Below are positions 51,938 through 60,318 of a stretch of 64,000 nucleotides of DNA, one piece after another. This DNA is from DASSUW01 sp963849695 (GTDB lineage: Bacteria; Actinomycetota; Thermoleophilia; Solirubrobacterales; Solirubrobacteraceae): assembly GCA_963849695.1 (NCBI GenBank), contig CAWKIT010000014.1, positions 1-64,000 of the forward strand, read 5' to 3'. The position numbers were made by a program, and so were the translations under genes. Below the pieces are notes generated by a model, which saw only the letters and a program-made list of their open reading frames with translations, searched no databases and was not told where the DNA came from. Each line of letters starts with the position of its first letter. The stretch's first letter is position 1.

Positions 51938-53113
51938 CTACCCGTACGGATTCGAACCCGAGACGGCCGAGAACTCGCCGGTCTCGAGATCGCGCTCGAC
52001 GCGCTCGTCGATGTCGTGCTCGCTGGTGCCCGGGTCGGTGCGGCGCAGCTGCCACGCGCGCAGCCGGCGCAGCTTGAGGATCTCGAGCACGTAGACGAGG
52101 TAGGCGCTCGCCGCGAGCGCGATCACGAAGCAGGCGGCGATCGCGGCGGTCCAGCCGGCGTCGAGGTGGCCGCTGTCGTCCGAGTAGGGGATGAAGCGCA
52201 TCGCGACCGCGAGCCCGGCCATCGTGATCGTCCACGCGTAGAGGTAGAGGACGGTGCGCCGCTGCGAGAAGCCGATCCGGTGGAAGCGGTGGTGGAAGTG
52301 GTTGGAGTCGCCGCGGTAGACCGGCCGGCGGTACTTGATCCGCTTGGCGACGACGAAGCCGGTGTCGAGGAACGGCACGGCGAGCACCACCAGCGGGACG
52401 ATCAGCGCGACCAGGGCGTTGGTCTTGAGCGAGCCCTCGATGATCACGGTGCCGAGCAGCAGGCCGAGCAGGTTGGAGCCGCAGTCGCCCATGAAGACCG
52501 ACGCGGGGTGGAAGTTGTGGATGAGGAAGCCGAGCGCGGCGCCGGCCGTGATCGCGGCGAGCACGCCGGCGACGTCGCGCCCGAGGTCGAAGGCGATGAT
52601 CGAGAACGCGACGGCGGAGATCGCGCACACTCCGGCGGCCAGGCCGTCGACCCCGTCCGAGAAGTTGACGACGTTGATGACCGCGACGATGCCGAGCACG
52701 GTGAGCGGGCCGCCGAGGTCGCTGAAGTCGAGTGCGCCGAGGAACGGGAAGGTGATGTTGCGGACGACGACGCCGGCGTCGACCAGCACGAGCGCCGCCA
52801 CCACCTGGCCGCCGAGCTTGACCGGAGGCGGCAGCTCGCGCACGTCGTCCCAGGCGCCGACCAGCGTGATCAGCGCCGCGGCGGCGAGGATCCCGCGCGT
52901 GCGGTCGTCGCCGGGCATGAACAGCAGCGCGGCGATCAGCGTGCCGGCGAAGATGGCGAGGCCGCCGAGCAGGGGCGTCGCCTCGCTCGCCAGCCCGCGC
53001 TCCTTCAGCTCGTCGACCGCGCCCAGGCGCCGCGCGAGCCGCGCCACCACCGGCGTCAGCAGCGCAGCGGCGGCGAATGCCACGAGGGCCGCGTAGAGGG
53101 CGTCGGTCTCCAT
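51938..53113 (-). CDS. wecA: Undecaprenyl/decaprenyl-phosphate GlcNAc-1-phosphate transferase (WecA/TagO/MraY family)
   Basis: 391 residues, about ten membrane helices. It moves a sugar-1-phosphate from a UDP-sugar to a polyprenyl phosphate on the cytoplasmic face, starting glycan assembly. Family motifs: TPLLGGLAIFAGTL, LVGAWDDVRELPP (Asp-Asp), NVVNFSDGVDGLAAG (catalytic Asp region), IHNFHPASVFMGDCGSNLLG and the HFHHR near NHFHHRFHRIGFS. In actinobacteria wecA stands between tsaC and the atp operon; here it is between glyA and an accessory block. ATG at 53113. Confidence 0.94.
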   Translation of the reverse strand: METDALYAALVAFAAAALLTPVVARLARRLGAVDELKERGLASEATPLLGGLAIFAGTLIAALLFMPGDDRTRGILAAAALITLVGAWDDVRELPPPVKLGGQVVAALVLVDAGVVVRNITFPFLGALDFSDLGGPLTVLGIVAVINVVNFSDGVDGLAAGVCAISAVAFSIIAFDLGRDVAGVLAAITAGAALGFLIHNFHPASVFMGDCGSNLLGLLLGTVIIEGSLKTNALVALIVPLVVLAVPFLDTGFVVAKRIKYRRPVYRGDSNHFHHRFHRIGFSQRRTVLYLYAWTITMAGLAVAMRFIPYSDDSGHLDAGWTAAIAACFVIALAASAYLVYVLEILKLRRLRAWQLRRTDPGTSEHDIDERVERDLETGEFSAVSGSNPYG

Positions 53114-53147
53114 CGGCACGAGAGGATCGCAGGGTCGTCGGCGCGCA

Positions 53148-53223
53148 AGATGCTGTCTCGAGACGGGCGGCCCTCGTGGCCACGGCCGTTTCCGGGCCTG
53201 CCGAGTGCCTCGAGACAGCCTCT
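53148..53223. repeat. Hairpin element upstream of wecA
   Basis: GCTGTCTCGAG (53152-53162) matches CTCGAGACAGC (53209-53219) perfectly, and AGA/TCT just outside extend the pairing past a one-base gap. Further partial pairing (GGGCGGCC with GGGCCTGCC) continues inside. It lies 39 bp upstream of the wecA start on the minus strand, in the 191-bp divergent gap, and could be a leader stem or another palindromic insertion. Confidence 0.5.
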
Positions 53224-53304
53224 CAGTGCGAGCAGGGACCGGCGCGAGCGCGGCGAACGTGGTTGAAGGCACGCCGCGATGGGCATCCAGCGCGTGCCGA
53301 CCCG

Positions 53305-53589
53305 ATGCGACCGCCGACCGACGAGCACCGCGACCTCGCCTCCTGCCGGCACTTCCACCTCGCGGCCGTCTACCTCGCGCTCGGCGACGACTTACAGACG
53401 CCGCCGCCGCGGCGCTCGGCGCCGCGCGCCGTGTGTGCTCTGGCGGCCGGCATCGTGCTCGCGCTCGCTGCGCCCCTGGCGTGGGTCTCGCCGGCGCCGC
53501 GTGACCAGCCGGCTGCGACCGCCACCGCCAAGGCGGCCGGGGTCGAGGTCGACGACGAGGACGCCGGCGGCCCGTGGCCCGTCGCATGA
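53305..53589 (+). CDS. Small membrane protein preceding the kinase
   Basis: 94 residues. A soluble start with CRHFHLAAVYLALGDDLQTP, one membrane helix (AVCALAAGIVLALAAPLAWV) and an Ala/Asp-rich tail ending GGPWPVA. Its TGA overlaps the ATG of the protein kinase (ATGA), a strong sign that both are translated together. It may be a kinase partner or substrate at the membrane; that is inference. No family recognised. Confidence 0.6.
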   Translation: MRPPTDEHRDLASCRHFHLAAVYLALGDDLQTPPPRRSAPRAVCALAAGIVLALAAPLAWVSPAPRDQPAATATAKAAGVEVDDEDAGGPWPVA

Positions 53590-54521
53590 CGAGACCGCCG
53601 GCGCCGGGCGCGGCGACGCGTGAGGCGCTCGCCGACGTGGCCACGGTCTCGGAGTCGCCGCCGTGGGAGACCCGCCGGCGGCCGACATGGGGCCTTGTCG
53701 AGGGCGACGCGATCGCGCCCGGCCGCACCGTGCTGCAGCCGCTCGGCGGCGGCAGCCGCTACGAGGTCTTCCTCGTGTGGGACGACCACCGGCTCGCGGT
53801 CCTGGTCGCGAAGGTGCTGCGGCCGGAGCTCGCCGGCGACCCGGCGGCGCTGCGCGAGCTCGCGCGCGAGGGCGAGGCGCTGGCGCGGCTCGCCCATCCG
53901 GTCCTCGTCCGCGGCTTCGACGTCGTCGCCGGCGGCCGCTTCCCGCACCTGCTGATGGAGCACCTCGAGGGGCCGACGCTGCGCGACCTGATCGCGCGCG
54001 ACGGAGCGCTGCCGCTCGAGCAGGTGCTGCCGCTCGGCCTGCACGTGGCTTCGGCGCTGCACTACCTCGAGGCCGAGCGGATGGTCCACCTCGACGTCAA
54101 GCCCGACAACGTGGTGATGGGAGCGCCGCCGCGCCTGATCGACCTCAGCGTGGCGCGGAGCGTCGAGGCCGCGGGGCGGCTGCGGCAGCCGGTCGGCACC
54201 GACGGCTATATGGCGCCCGAGCAGTGCGACGGCGCGTTCGGACCGGTCGGCCCGCCCGCCGACGTCTTCGGACTCGCCGCCACGTTGCACCATGCCGTGT
54301 CGGGGAACCGCCCGTTCTCGCGCAACGGAGACCAGCGCTTCCCGCAGCTCGAGCGCGAGCCGGCAGCGCTGCCTCGCGCGGTCCCGGGCGAGCTGGCGGA
54401 GCTGCTGCGCGCTGGGCTGTCCCGTTGCGCGGCGGTGCGGCCGACGGCGGCCGAGTTCGCCGGCGGGTTGGAGCCGTTGGTGGCAGGCCTGCCGCGCGCC
54501 GTGCTCGGGCGGCGGCGGTAG
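53586..54521 (+). CDS. Serine/threonine protein kinase, non-RD, soluble
   Basis: 311 residues. Kinase landmarks: glycine loop LGGGSRYEVFLVW, Lys in VLVAKVLRPEL, helix-C Glu in LAREGEAL, catalytic loop HLDVKPDNVVM, metal Asp in RLIDLSVARSV and GTDGYMAPEQCDGAFGP. The catalytic loop has Leu for the Arg of HRD, and DFG reads DLS, so it belongs to the non-RD class, not expected to need activation-loop phosphorylation. There is no membrane helix or PASTA domain; the coupled small membrane protein upstream may localise it. ATG 53586 is preferred to GTG 53574 because of the ATGA overlap. Confidence 0.87.
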   Translation: MTRPPAPGAATREALADVATVSESPPWETRRRPTWGLVEGDAIAPGRTVLQPLGGGSRYEVFLVWDDHRLAVLVAKVLRPELAGDPAALRELAREGEALARLAHPVLVRGFDVVAGGRFPHLLMEHLEGPTLRDLIARDGALPLEQVLPLGLHVASALHYLEAERMVHLDVKPDNVVMGAPPRLIDLSVARSVEAAGRLRQPVGTDGYMAPEQCDGAFGPVGPPADVFGLAATLHHAVSGNRPFSRNGDQRFPQLEREPAALPRAVPGELAELLRAGLSRCAAVRPTAAEFAGGLEPLVAGLPRAVLGRRR

Positions 54522-54702
54522 CGCCCGGCGAACGTCAACTGCGGCTGGGTAGGGCAGCGAGGGAGCCGCCCGCCCGGCTGGCGAGGGGGGTGGCCAGAGA
54601 AACCGTCCTCCTGGGAAAGGATCTCTTGCCACCCCCTCCCGAGCCCGGCCGCACGGACGGCTCCCTCGCCTCCCTTACCTGCCGCAGTTGACGTTCGGGC
54701 GC
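54521..54702. mobile_element. Second long nested palindrome, MITE-like
   Basis: 182 bp. The outer arms GCGCCCG...CGAACGTCAACTGCGG and CCGCAGTTGACGTTCG...GGCGC match over about 30 bp with small gaps (16-bp perfect core 54529-54544 and 54682-54697). Inner stems are GCGAGGGAGCCG/CGGCTCCCTCGC (54557-54568, 54658-54669) and GGGGTGGC/GCCACCCC (54587-54594, 54628-54635). No ORF. It begins at the last base of the kinase stop codon. In the 68 bp up to glyA a short coding-like phrase (GVLMVGFGLKILADP then stop, plus strand, about 54726-54773) remains. Confidence 0.65.
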
Positions 54703-54770
54703 CACCCCCTCCCGACCCCCGCCACCGGCGTGCTGATGGTCGGCTTCGGCCTCAAGATCCTCGCCGACCC

Positions 54771-56060
54771 CTAGACCGCCGCGCCGACCCCCAGGTTCGC
54801 GTACAGCGGGTAGCGCTCGGCGATGCCCGCCACCCGCTCGGCGAGCTCTTCGCGCACGTCCTCGAACCCCGGCTGCAGCGCCCGCGCGATCAGCGAGCCG
54901 ACGCCCGGGAAGTCGTCCGCCTGCAGGCCGCGGGTCGCCAGAGCGGCGGTGCCGAGGCGGAGGCCGGACGTGACCATCGGCGGCCGCGGATCGAACGGGA
55001 TCGCGTTGCGGTTGACGGTGATCCCGATCTCGTGCAGCCGGTCCTCGGCCTGCTGGCCGTCGAGCTCGGACTCGCGCAGGTCGACGAGCACCAGGTGCAC
55101 GTCGGTCCCGCCCGTCAGGACGCTCACGCCGTGGCCGGCCTCGAGCAGCTCGTCCGCCACGGCCTTCGCTCCATCCACGGTGCGCCGCTGGCGCTCGCGG
55201 AACAGCTCGGTCGAAGCGATCTTGAAGGCCACCGCCTTGCCCGCGATCACGTGCTCCAGCGGCCCGCCCTGCTGGCCCGGGAACACCGCCGAGTTGATCT
55301 TCTTGGCGAACTCCTCCTTGCACAGGATCGCGCCGCCGCGCGCGCCGCCGAGCGTCTTGTGCACGGTGGTTGTGGTCACGTCGGCGATCGGCACCGGGTT
55401 CGGGTGGATGCCGGCCGCGACCAGCCCGGCGAAGTGCGCCATGTCGACCATCAGCACGGCGCCGACCTCGTCGGCGATCGCGCGGAAGCGCTCGAAGTCG
55501 AGGAACCGCGGGTAGGCCGACCAGCCGGCCAGGATCAGCTTCGGCCGGCGCTCCTTGGCGATCCGCTCGACCGCGTCCATGTCGATCAGCGAGGTCTCGC
55601 GGTCGACCTCGTACGGCGCGATGTCGTAGAGCTTGCCGGAGACGTTGATCTTCATCCCGTGGGTGAGATGGCCGCCGTGCGGCAGCGCGAGGCCGAGGAT
55701 CGTGTCGCCCGGGTCGAGCAGCGCGTGGTAGACGGCCGCGTTCGCCTGCGCGCCCGCGTGCGGCTGCACGTTCGCGTGCTCGGCGCCGAACAGCGCCTTG
55801 GCGCGCTCGATCGCCAGCGTCTCGATCACGTCGACGTGCTCGCAGCCGCCGTAGTAGCGCTTGCCGGGCAGGCCCTCGGCGTACTTGTTGGTCAGCACCG
55901 AGCCCTGGCACTCGAGGATCGACTGCGGGACGAAGTTCTCGGACGCGATCATCTCGAGCGTCGACTGCTGGCGGTGGAGCTCGCCCTGGATCGCTTCGGC
56001 GACCTCGGGGTCGACGTCGGCGAGCGGGCGCTCGAAGTAGTCGGGTTGGAGGTCAGTCAT
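54771..56060 (-). CDS. glyA: Serine hydroxymethyltransferase
   Basis: 429 residues. PLP enzyme that converts serine and tetrahydrofolate to glycine and 5,10-methylene-THF. Motifs: IASENFVPQSILECQGSVLT, NKYAEGLPGKRYYGGCEHVD, MVDMAHFAGLVAAGIHPNP and the PLP Lys in TTTTVHKTLGGARGG. The ATG overlaps the tsaC 3' end by 8 bp, giving prmC-tsaC-glyA as one operon. No riboswitch-like structure is seen upstream. Confidence 0.97.
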   Translation of the reverse strand: MTDLQPDYFERPLADVDPEVAEAIQGELHRQQSTLEMIASENFVPQSILECQGSVLTNKYAEGLPGKRYYGGCEHVDVIETLAIERAKALFGAEHANVQPHAGAQANAAVYHALLDPGDTILGLALPHGGHLTHGMKINVSGKLYDIAPYEVDRETSLIDMDAVERIAKERRPKLILAGWSAYPRFLDFERFRAIADEVGAVLMVDMAHFAGLVAAGIHPNPVPIADVTTTTVHKTLGGARGGAILCKEEFAKKINSAVFPGQQGGPLEHVIAGKAVAFKIASTELFRERQRRTVDGAKAVADELLEAGHGVSVLTGGTDVHLVLVDLRESELDGQQAEDRLHEIGITVNRNAIPFDPRPPMVTSGLRLGTAALATRGLQADDFPGVGSLIARALQPGFEDVREELAERVAGIAERYPLYANLGVGAAV

Positions 56061-56620
56061 GGGCCGCCAAACGTACCACCGCCTCCGGCACGGCCCCCGG
56101 TCGTACGACCAGCGGCTCGCCGCCCCGCTCGTACGCGCGCAGGTCGACCACGGTCGACGGCGTGCCGGGCAGCTCGCCGCCGTCGATGACGAGGTCGGCG
56201 CCGCGCCGGATCGACTCGGGCACGTCGTCGAGGCGCCGCGCGTCGGGCCCGCCGGCCGCGTTGGCCGAGCTCTGGAGCACGGGCACGGCGCCCAGCGGCG
56301 GGATGTCGGGCACGCGCAGGCCGAGCGTCCCGGCGCCGCCGGCGAGCGGGAACCGGTGGCTGGGGACGAGCAGGGTGACCGCGCCGGGCAGCAGTCGCGC
56401 CATCAGACGCACGCGTGCGCGCGGTGAGCTCGGGCACCGCGGACAGCGCCTGCACGCGGTCGAAGAACATCACCGCCGCGGGCTTGTCGGGCGGCCGGCC
56501 CTTGAGCTCGTACAGCCGCGCCACGGCGTCCTCGTCGGACGGGTCGCACGCCAGCCCGTAGACGGTGTCGGCCGGGAACACGACGACGCCGCCGCCGGCG
56601 ATCACGTCGTCGAAGCTCAC
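56053..56620 (-). CDS. tsaC: L-threonylcarbamoyladenylate synthase (TsaC/Sua5), with a one-base frame break
   Basis: First enzyme of tRNA t6A37 synthesis, using threonine, bicarbonate and ATP. N-terminal part: GGGVVVFPADTVYGLACDPS, LYELKGRPPDKPAAVMFFDR. C-terminal part in the other frame: RLLPGAVTLLVPSHRFPLAG, LGLRVPDIP, LQSSANAAGGPDARRLDDVP. The switch is near 56405-56412, in the run CGCGCGCACGCGTGCG. The span of 568 nt is one base over a multiple of three, so one extra base explains it. The enzyme is usually essential, so a sequencing indel is likelier than a true pseudogene. GTG start overlaps prmC's stop; about 188 residues, short-form TsaC. Confidence 0.85.
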
Positions 56621-57417
56621 CGCCGCCCGACCACGACGCGCTCGATGCCGGCCAGGTCGCGCACGACCTCGATCTCGTGGCCGGGCAGCAGCGCCGCGAC
56701 GTCGCGCGCCTGCCCGGCCCCCACCTCGAGCGCGACGAACGGCACGTCGCGCACCGCGCCGGCGAGACGGCGCAGCACGGCGAGGCCGTCCTGCCCGCCG
56801 TACAGGGCCTCGCGCGGCTCGTACCCGAGCTCCGGCGCCAGCCGTTCGCCGTCGCGTACGTACGGAGGGTTGGCGACGACCGCGTCGACCGTGCCGGACA
56901 CCGGGTCCAGCAGGTCGCCCTCGAGCCACTCGACCGCAAGGCCGAGTCGCGCGCCGTTCGCTCGCGCCACGGCCAGCGCCCCCGGGCTCGACTCGGTCGC
57001 CACCACGCGCAGGTCGGGCCGCTCGTCGGCCAGCGCCAGCGCGATCGCCCCCGACCCGGTCCCGACGTCGACCACCCTCGCGCCCGCCGGCAAACCGAGC
57101 GCCGCCTCCACCACGTGCTCGGTCTCGGGCCGCGGCACGAGCACGCGCGGGTCGACCTCCAGCTCCAGCCTCCGGAACCCCTTGCGCCCGAGGATGTACG
57201 CCACCGGCTCGCGCCGCGTGCGGCGGCGCACGTACTCGCGGAACGGCTCGACCTCGACCGGGCGGGCCGGATCAACGATCAGCGCCGCCCGGTCCACCCC
57301 GAGCGCGGCCGCCAGCAGCACCTCGGCGTCGAGACGCGGCGTCTCGCAGCCCGACGCGGTCAGCGCGATCAGCGCCGAGTCGAGAGCGTCACGGACCGTG
57401 GTCTGCGCCAAGGGCAC
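56617..57417 (-). CDS. prmC: Release-factor glutamine methyltransferase
   Basis: 266 residues from GTG 57417. It methylates the Gln of the GGQ loop in RF1/RF2; RF1 is encoded nearby at 59202. The AdoMet site is VVDVGTGSGAIALALA, the catalytic motif is VVANPPYVRDGE, and the N-terminal helical domain has RREPVAYILGRKGF and VDPRVLVPRPETE. A longer reading exists but the short start matches family length. It overlaps tsaC by GTGA. Confidence 0.94.
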   Translation of the reverse strand: MPLAQTTVRDALDSALIALTASGCETPRLDAEVLLAAALGVDRAALIVDPARPVEVEPFREYVRRRTRREPVAYILGRKGFRRLELEVDPRVLVPRPETEHVVEAALGLPAGARVVDVGTGSGAIALALADERPDLRVVATESSPGALAVARANGARLGLAVEWLEGDLLDPVSGTVDAVVANPPYVRDGERLAPELGYEPREALYGGQDGLAVLRRLAGAVRDVPFVALEVGAGQARDVAALLPGHEIEVVRDLAGIERVVVGRR

Positions 57418-57505
57418 CCCGAGAAAGTACGAGGTGCACCAAGAGCCCGACCGCGAGAGCCGAAGATCGGGTGCCCCCACCGCCCGCGCGCCCGGCGAAA
57501 GGAGT

Positions 57506-59158
57506 TCAGCCCGCCAGCGGTTGCGGCTGCTCGGGCGCGCGGACGACGGCGTAGCGCGCGCGTGCGCCCTCCAGCGCGGTCGAGGACAGGGGCGCGGTCG
57601 TCAGCGCTTCCAGGAACGCCTCACCGTCGATGCGCAGCAGCGTGCACTCCTCGATCGCGTAGACGGTAGCGGTGCGCGGCACGCCCTCCAGCAGCCCGAT
57701 CTCGCCGAACCAGCTGCCCGGCCCGAGCGTCGCCAGCTCGCGCTCGCCGGCCCGCACGGCCACGGCGCCGGTCCGGAGGACGTAGAGCGCGTCCGCGCGG
57801 TCGCCCTCGTGGATCAGCGTCTCGCCCGCCGTCGCGGTGATCTCGCTCGTCTCGGAGGCCAGGCGCTCGAGCACGGGGCGCGGCGCCGCCGCGAACAGGG
57901 CGGTCGCCTCCAGCACGCCCGCCCGCGTCGCGAACACCGCGGTCTGCCCCGCCGCGGCGCGGTCCATGCGTGCGAGAGCGGGGTAGGCGGCGACGCCCAC
58001 GAGCGCCGGCACCACCGCGAGCACGACGATCGCCTCCTCGAGCCCGAGCAGCGCCACCACCGGCGGCGCGATCAGCGCGCCGAGCGCGATCGCGCCGACG
58101 ATCAGCGCCCAGAAGACGCCGAACACGCGCGCCGTCACGTCCGGCGCGATCGCGCGCTGGAGCGCCGTCATGGCGATCACGTCGACGATCAGGGTCCCCG
58201 CCCCGCGCAGGACCTGAGCGACCACCGCCGCCGCGGTGGACTCGCTCACCGCCAGGACGATGTTCGGGAGGCAGTAGAGCAGCATCGCCAAAGTGAGCAC
58301 GGCCGCGAGGCGCGGCGAGGCGGCGAGCCGGTTGACCAGCGGCGCGGCGAGCAGCCCGCCGACGGCCAGTCCGGTCAGCAACACTCCGAAGCCGTCCGGC
58401 CCGAGCCCGAGCCGCTCCTCGGAGGCGCCCACGAACAGCACGGTGTCCATGCCGTAGACCACGGTCGCCAGGATCGACAGCGCGACGAGCAGAGCGACGG
58501 TGCCCGATCGCGCGATCTCGCGGAACCCCACCGTGAGCTGGCGCAGCGGACCGGCGGTCCCGCCCTCGGTCACGTCCACCGGCCGGCTGCGCATTCGGAT
58601 CCGCAGGACGATGAGCGCCGACAGCACGAAGGTGGCGGCGTCGAGCGCGAACACCGACCACGCCGGCGCGATCAGCAGCTGGAGCGCGCCGAGCGCCGGC
58701 CCACCGACCTGGACGACGTTCTCGATCACGCCGCGCAGGGAGTTCGCGGCAGCCAGGTCGTCCTCGCCGACCATCTGCGGCGTGACGGCCGCGATCGCCG
58801 GCTCGTAGGGCGTCATCACCACCGCCGTGATCGCCGCGACCGCGATGATCACGGGAGCCGACGCGCCGGCGAGCACGAGCACCGCGAGCGCAGCCTGCGA
58901 CGCCGCGGCGAGCAGGTCGGAGACCGCCATCACGTGGATGCGCTCGAAACGCTCGGCGACGACGCCGCCGTACGGGCTCATGAGGAGCTGCGGAAGAAAG
59001 CGCCCGAGCGTCGCGGCGCCCACCCAGGCGAGCGACTCCGTGCGCTCGTAGACGACTGCGAGCAGCGCGACGTTGTACGCCCACGAGCCCACCATCGACA
59101 CCAGCAATGCGGCGAGCAGAAGGCGCAGATCGCGGTGCGCCAGCGCGGAGCGGTACAC
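57506..59158 (-). CDS. MFS transporter fused to a cyclic-nucleotide-binding domain
   Basis: 550 residues. Residues 1-400 are a 12-helix MFS_3-type transporter (LLLAALLVSMVGSWAYNVAL, GRFLPQLLMSPYGGVVAERF with the loop-2 motif, VENVVQVGGPALGALQLL-like block). From about 415 to the end is a CNB domain (ETLIHEGDRADALYVLRTGA, then the phosphate cassette SWFGEIGLLEGVPRTATV with the expected Gly-Glu and Arg-Thr). That cassette is of the kind that binds cAMP or cGMP. It suggests transport gated by a nucleotide, but this is inference. It sits between prfA and prmC, normally adjacent genes, so it is an insertion in a conserved neighbourhood. Confidence 0.88.
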   Translation of the reverse strand: MYRSALAHRDLRLLLAALLVSMVGSWAYNVALLAVVYERTESLAWVGAATLGRFLPQLLMSPYGGVVAERFERIHVMAVSDLLAAASQAALAVLVLAGASAPVIIAVAAITAVVMTPYEPAIAAVTPQMVGEDDLAAANSLRGVIENVVQVGGPALGALQLLIAPAWSVFALDAATFVLSALIVLRIRMRSRPVDVTEGGTAGPLRQLTVGFREIARSGTVALLVALSILATVVYGMDTVLFVGASEERLGLGPDGFGVLLTGLAVGGLLAAPLVNRLAASPRLAAVLTLAMLLYCLPNIVLAVSESTAAAVVAQVLRGAGTLIVDVIAMTALQRAIAPDVTARVFGVFWALIVGAIALGALIAPPVVALLGLEEAIVVLAVVPALVGVAAYPALARMDRAAAGQTAVFATRAGVLEATALFAAAPRPVLERLASETSEITATAGETLIHEGDRADALYVLRTGAVAVRAGERELATLGPGSWFGEIGLLEGVPRTATVYAIEECTLLRIDGEAFLEALTTAPLSSTALEGARARYAVVRAPEQPQPLAG

Positions 59159-59201
59159 GAGGCGCGCGAGCCTATCCCGGCCCGCCGCGGCCGTGCAAGG
59201 C

Positions 59202-60254
59202 TCAGCCGGCGGCCTGGAGCTCGAGTCGCTTGCGCTTCTCGGCGTCCTGCAGCGCGCCGGTGATGTCTTCGAGATCGCCGGCGAGAACCTGCTCGAGGTT
59301 GTGCACGGTCAGGCCCTCGACGCGGTGGTCGGTGACCCGCCGCTGCGGGAAGTTGTACGTGCGGATCTTCTCCGCACGCTCGCCGGTGCCGACCTGGGCG
59401 CGCCGGTCGGCGGCCAGCTCGGCCTGCTGCTCGGCGACCTTCTGCTCGTACAGGCGCGCGCGCAGCACCTTCATCGCGCGCTCGCGGTTCTGCAGCTGTG
59501 ATTTCTCGTCCTGCATCGAGACGACGAGGCCGGTCGGCTTGTGGGTGATGCGGACGGCCGAGTCGGTGGTGTTGACCGACTGCCCGCCGGGGCCGGACGA
59601 GCGGTAGACGTCGATCTCGAGGTCGTTCTGGTCGATCTCGACCTCGACGTCCTCGGCCTCGGGCAGCACGGCGACCGTCGCCGTCGAGGTGTGGATGCGG
59701 CCCTGCGACTCGGTCGTCGGGACGCGCTGGACGCGATGCGTCCCGCCCTCGTACTTGAACTTCGAGAACGCGCCGTCGCCGCGCACCTCGAACGTGAACG
59801 AGCCGTCGGAGGCGTCCATCGTCTCGGTCTGGAAGCCGAGCCGCTCGGCGTAGCGGGTGAGCATCCGGAACAGGTCGCCCGCCCACAGGCCCGCCTCGTC
59901 GCCGCCGGCGCCGCCGCGGATCTCGACGATCACGTTCTTGTCGTCGTTCGGGTCGGACTCGACCATCGCGAGCCGGATCTCCTCCTCGAGCTCCTCGATC
60001 CGCTCGAGCCAGGCGCGCAGCTCCTCGCGCAGCTCGGCATCGTCGGTGCCCTCGTCGAGCAGCTCCTGCGCGCCCTCGGCGTCGGAGTTCGCGCGCCGCC
60101 ACTCCTCGGCCAGCTTGGCGGCGGGCGCGAGCCGGTTGAACTGGCGGCCCGCCTCGGCGAGCCGGTTGCGGTCGCCGATGACGGCCGGGTCGGCCATCTG
60201 CTCCTGCGCCTCGGCGTAGCGAGCCTCGATCTGCTCGACGAGCGACTCGATCAC
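59202..60254 (-). CDS. prfA: Peptide chain release factor 1
   Basis: 350 residues. Reads UAA/UAG at the ribosome. The GGQ motif is in RSSGPGGQSVNTTDSAVRIT, RGGAGGDEAGLWAGDLFRM is the family signature, and RIHTSTATVAVLPE and IRTYNFPQRRVTDHR mark RF1 rather than RF2. PrmC, its modifier, is encoded two genes downstream on the same strand. ATG start. Confidence 0.97.
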   Translation of the reverse strand: MIESLVEQIEARYAEAQEQMADPAVIGDRNRLAEAGRQFNRLAPAAKLAEEWRRANSDAEGAQELLDEGTDDAELREELRAWLERIEELEEEIRLAMVESDPNDDKNVIVEIRGGAGGDEAGLWAGDLFRMLTRYAERLGFQTETMDASDGSFTFEVRGDGAFSKFKYEGGTHRVQRVPTTESQGRIHTSTATVAVLPEAEDVEVEIDQNDLEIDVYRSSGPGGQSVNTTDSAVRITHKPTGLVVSMQDEKSQLQNRERAMKVLRARLYEQKVAEQQAELAADRRAQVGTGERAEKIRTYNFPQRRVTDHRVEGLTVHNLEQVLAGDLEDITGALQDAEKRKRLELQAAG

Positions 60255-60273
60255 GGTGACAGAGTATTTCGCC

Positions 60274-60307
60274 CGACGACCACCGGAAACCCACCCGGTG
60301 ATCGTCG
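60274..60307. terminator. Hairpin between the DUF1385 gene and prfA
   Basis: CGACGACCACCGG (60274-60286) and CCGGTGATCGTCG (60295-60307) pair over 13 positions with one mismatch and an 8-nt loop, followed on the minus strand by GCGAAATACT. It lies between the two minus-strand genes and probably attenuates read-through. Confidence 0.55.
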
Positions 60308-60318
60308 TGCGACGTTAC

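Noticed and set aside
51950..51968. tRNA-like T-loop sequence GGTTCGAATCC (minus strand)
   Set aside because: The flanking 5-nt stems do not pair, no acceptor or anticodon arm is present, and the bases encode the GSNPYG end of wecA in frame.
56061..56140. Glycine riboswitch upstream of glyA
   Set aside because: The sequence just upstream of glyA is tsaC coding DNA, leaving no room for the aptamer.
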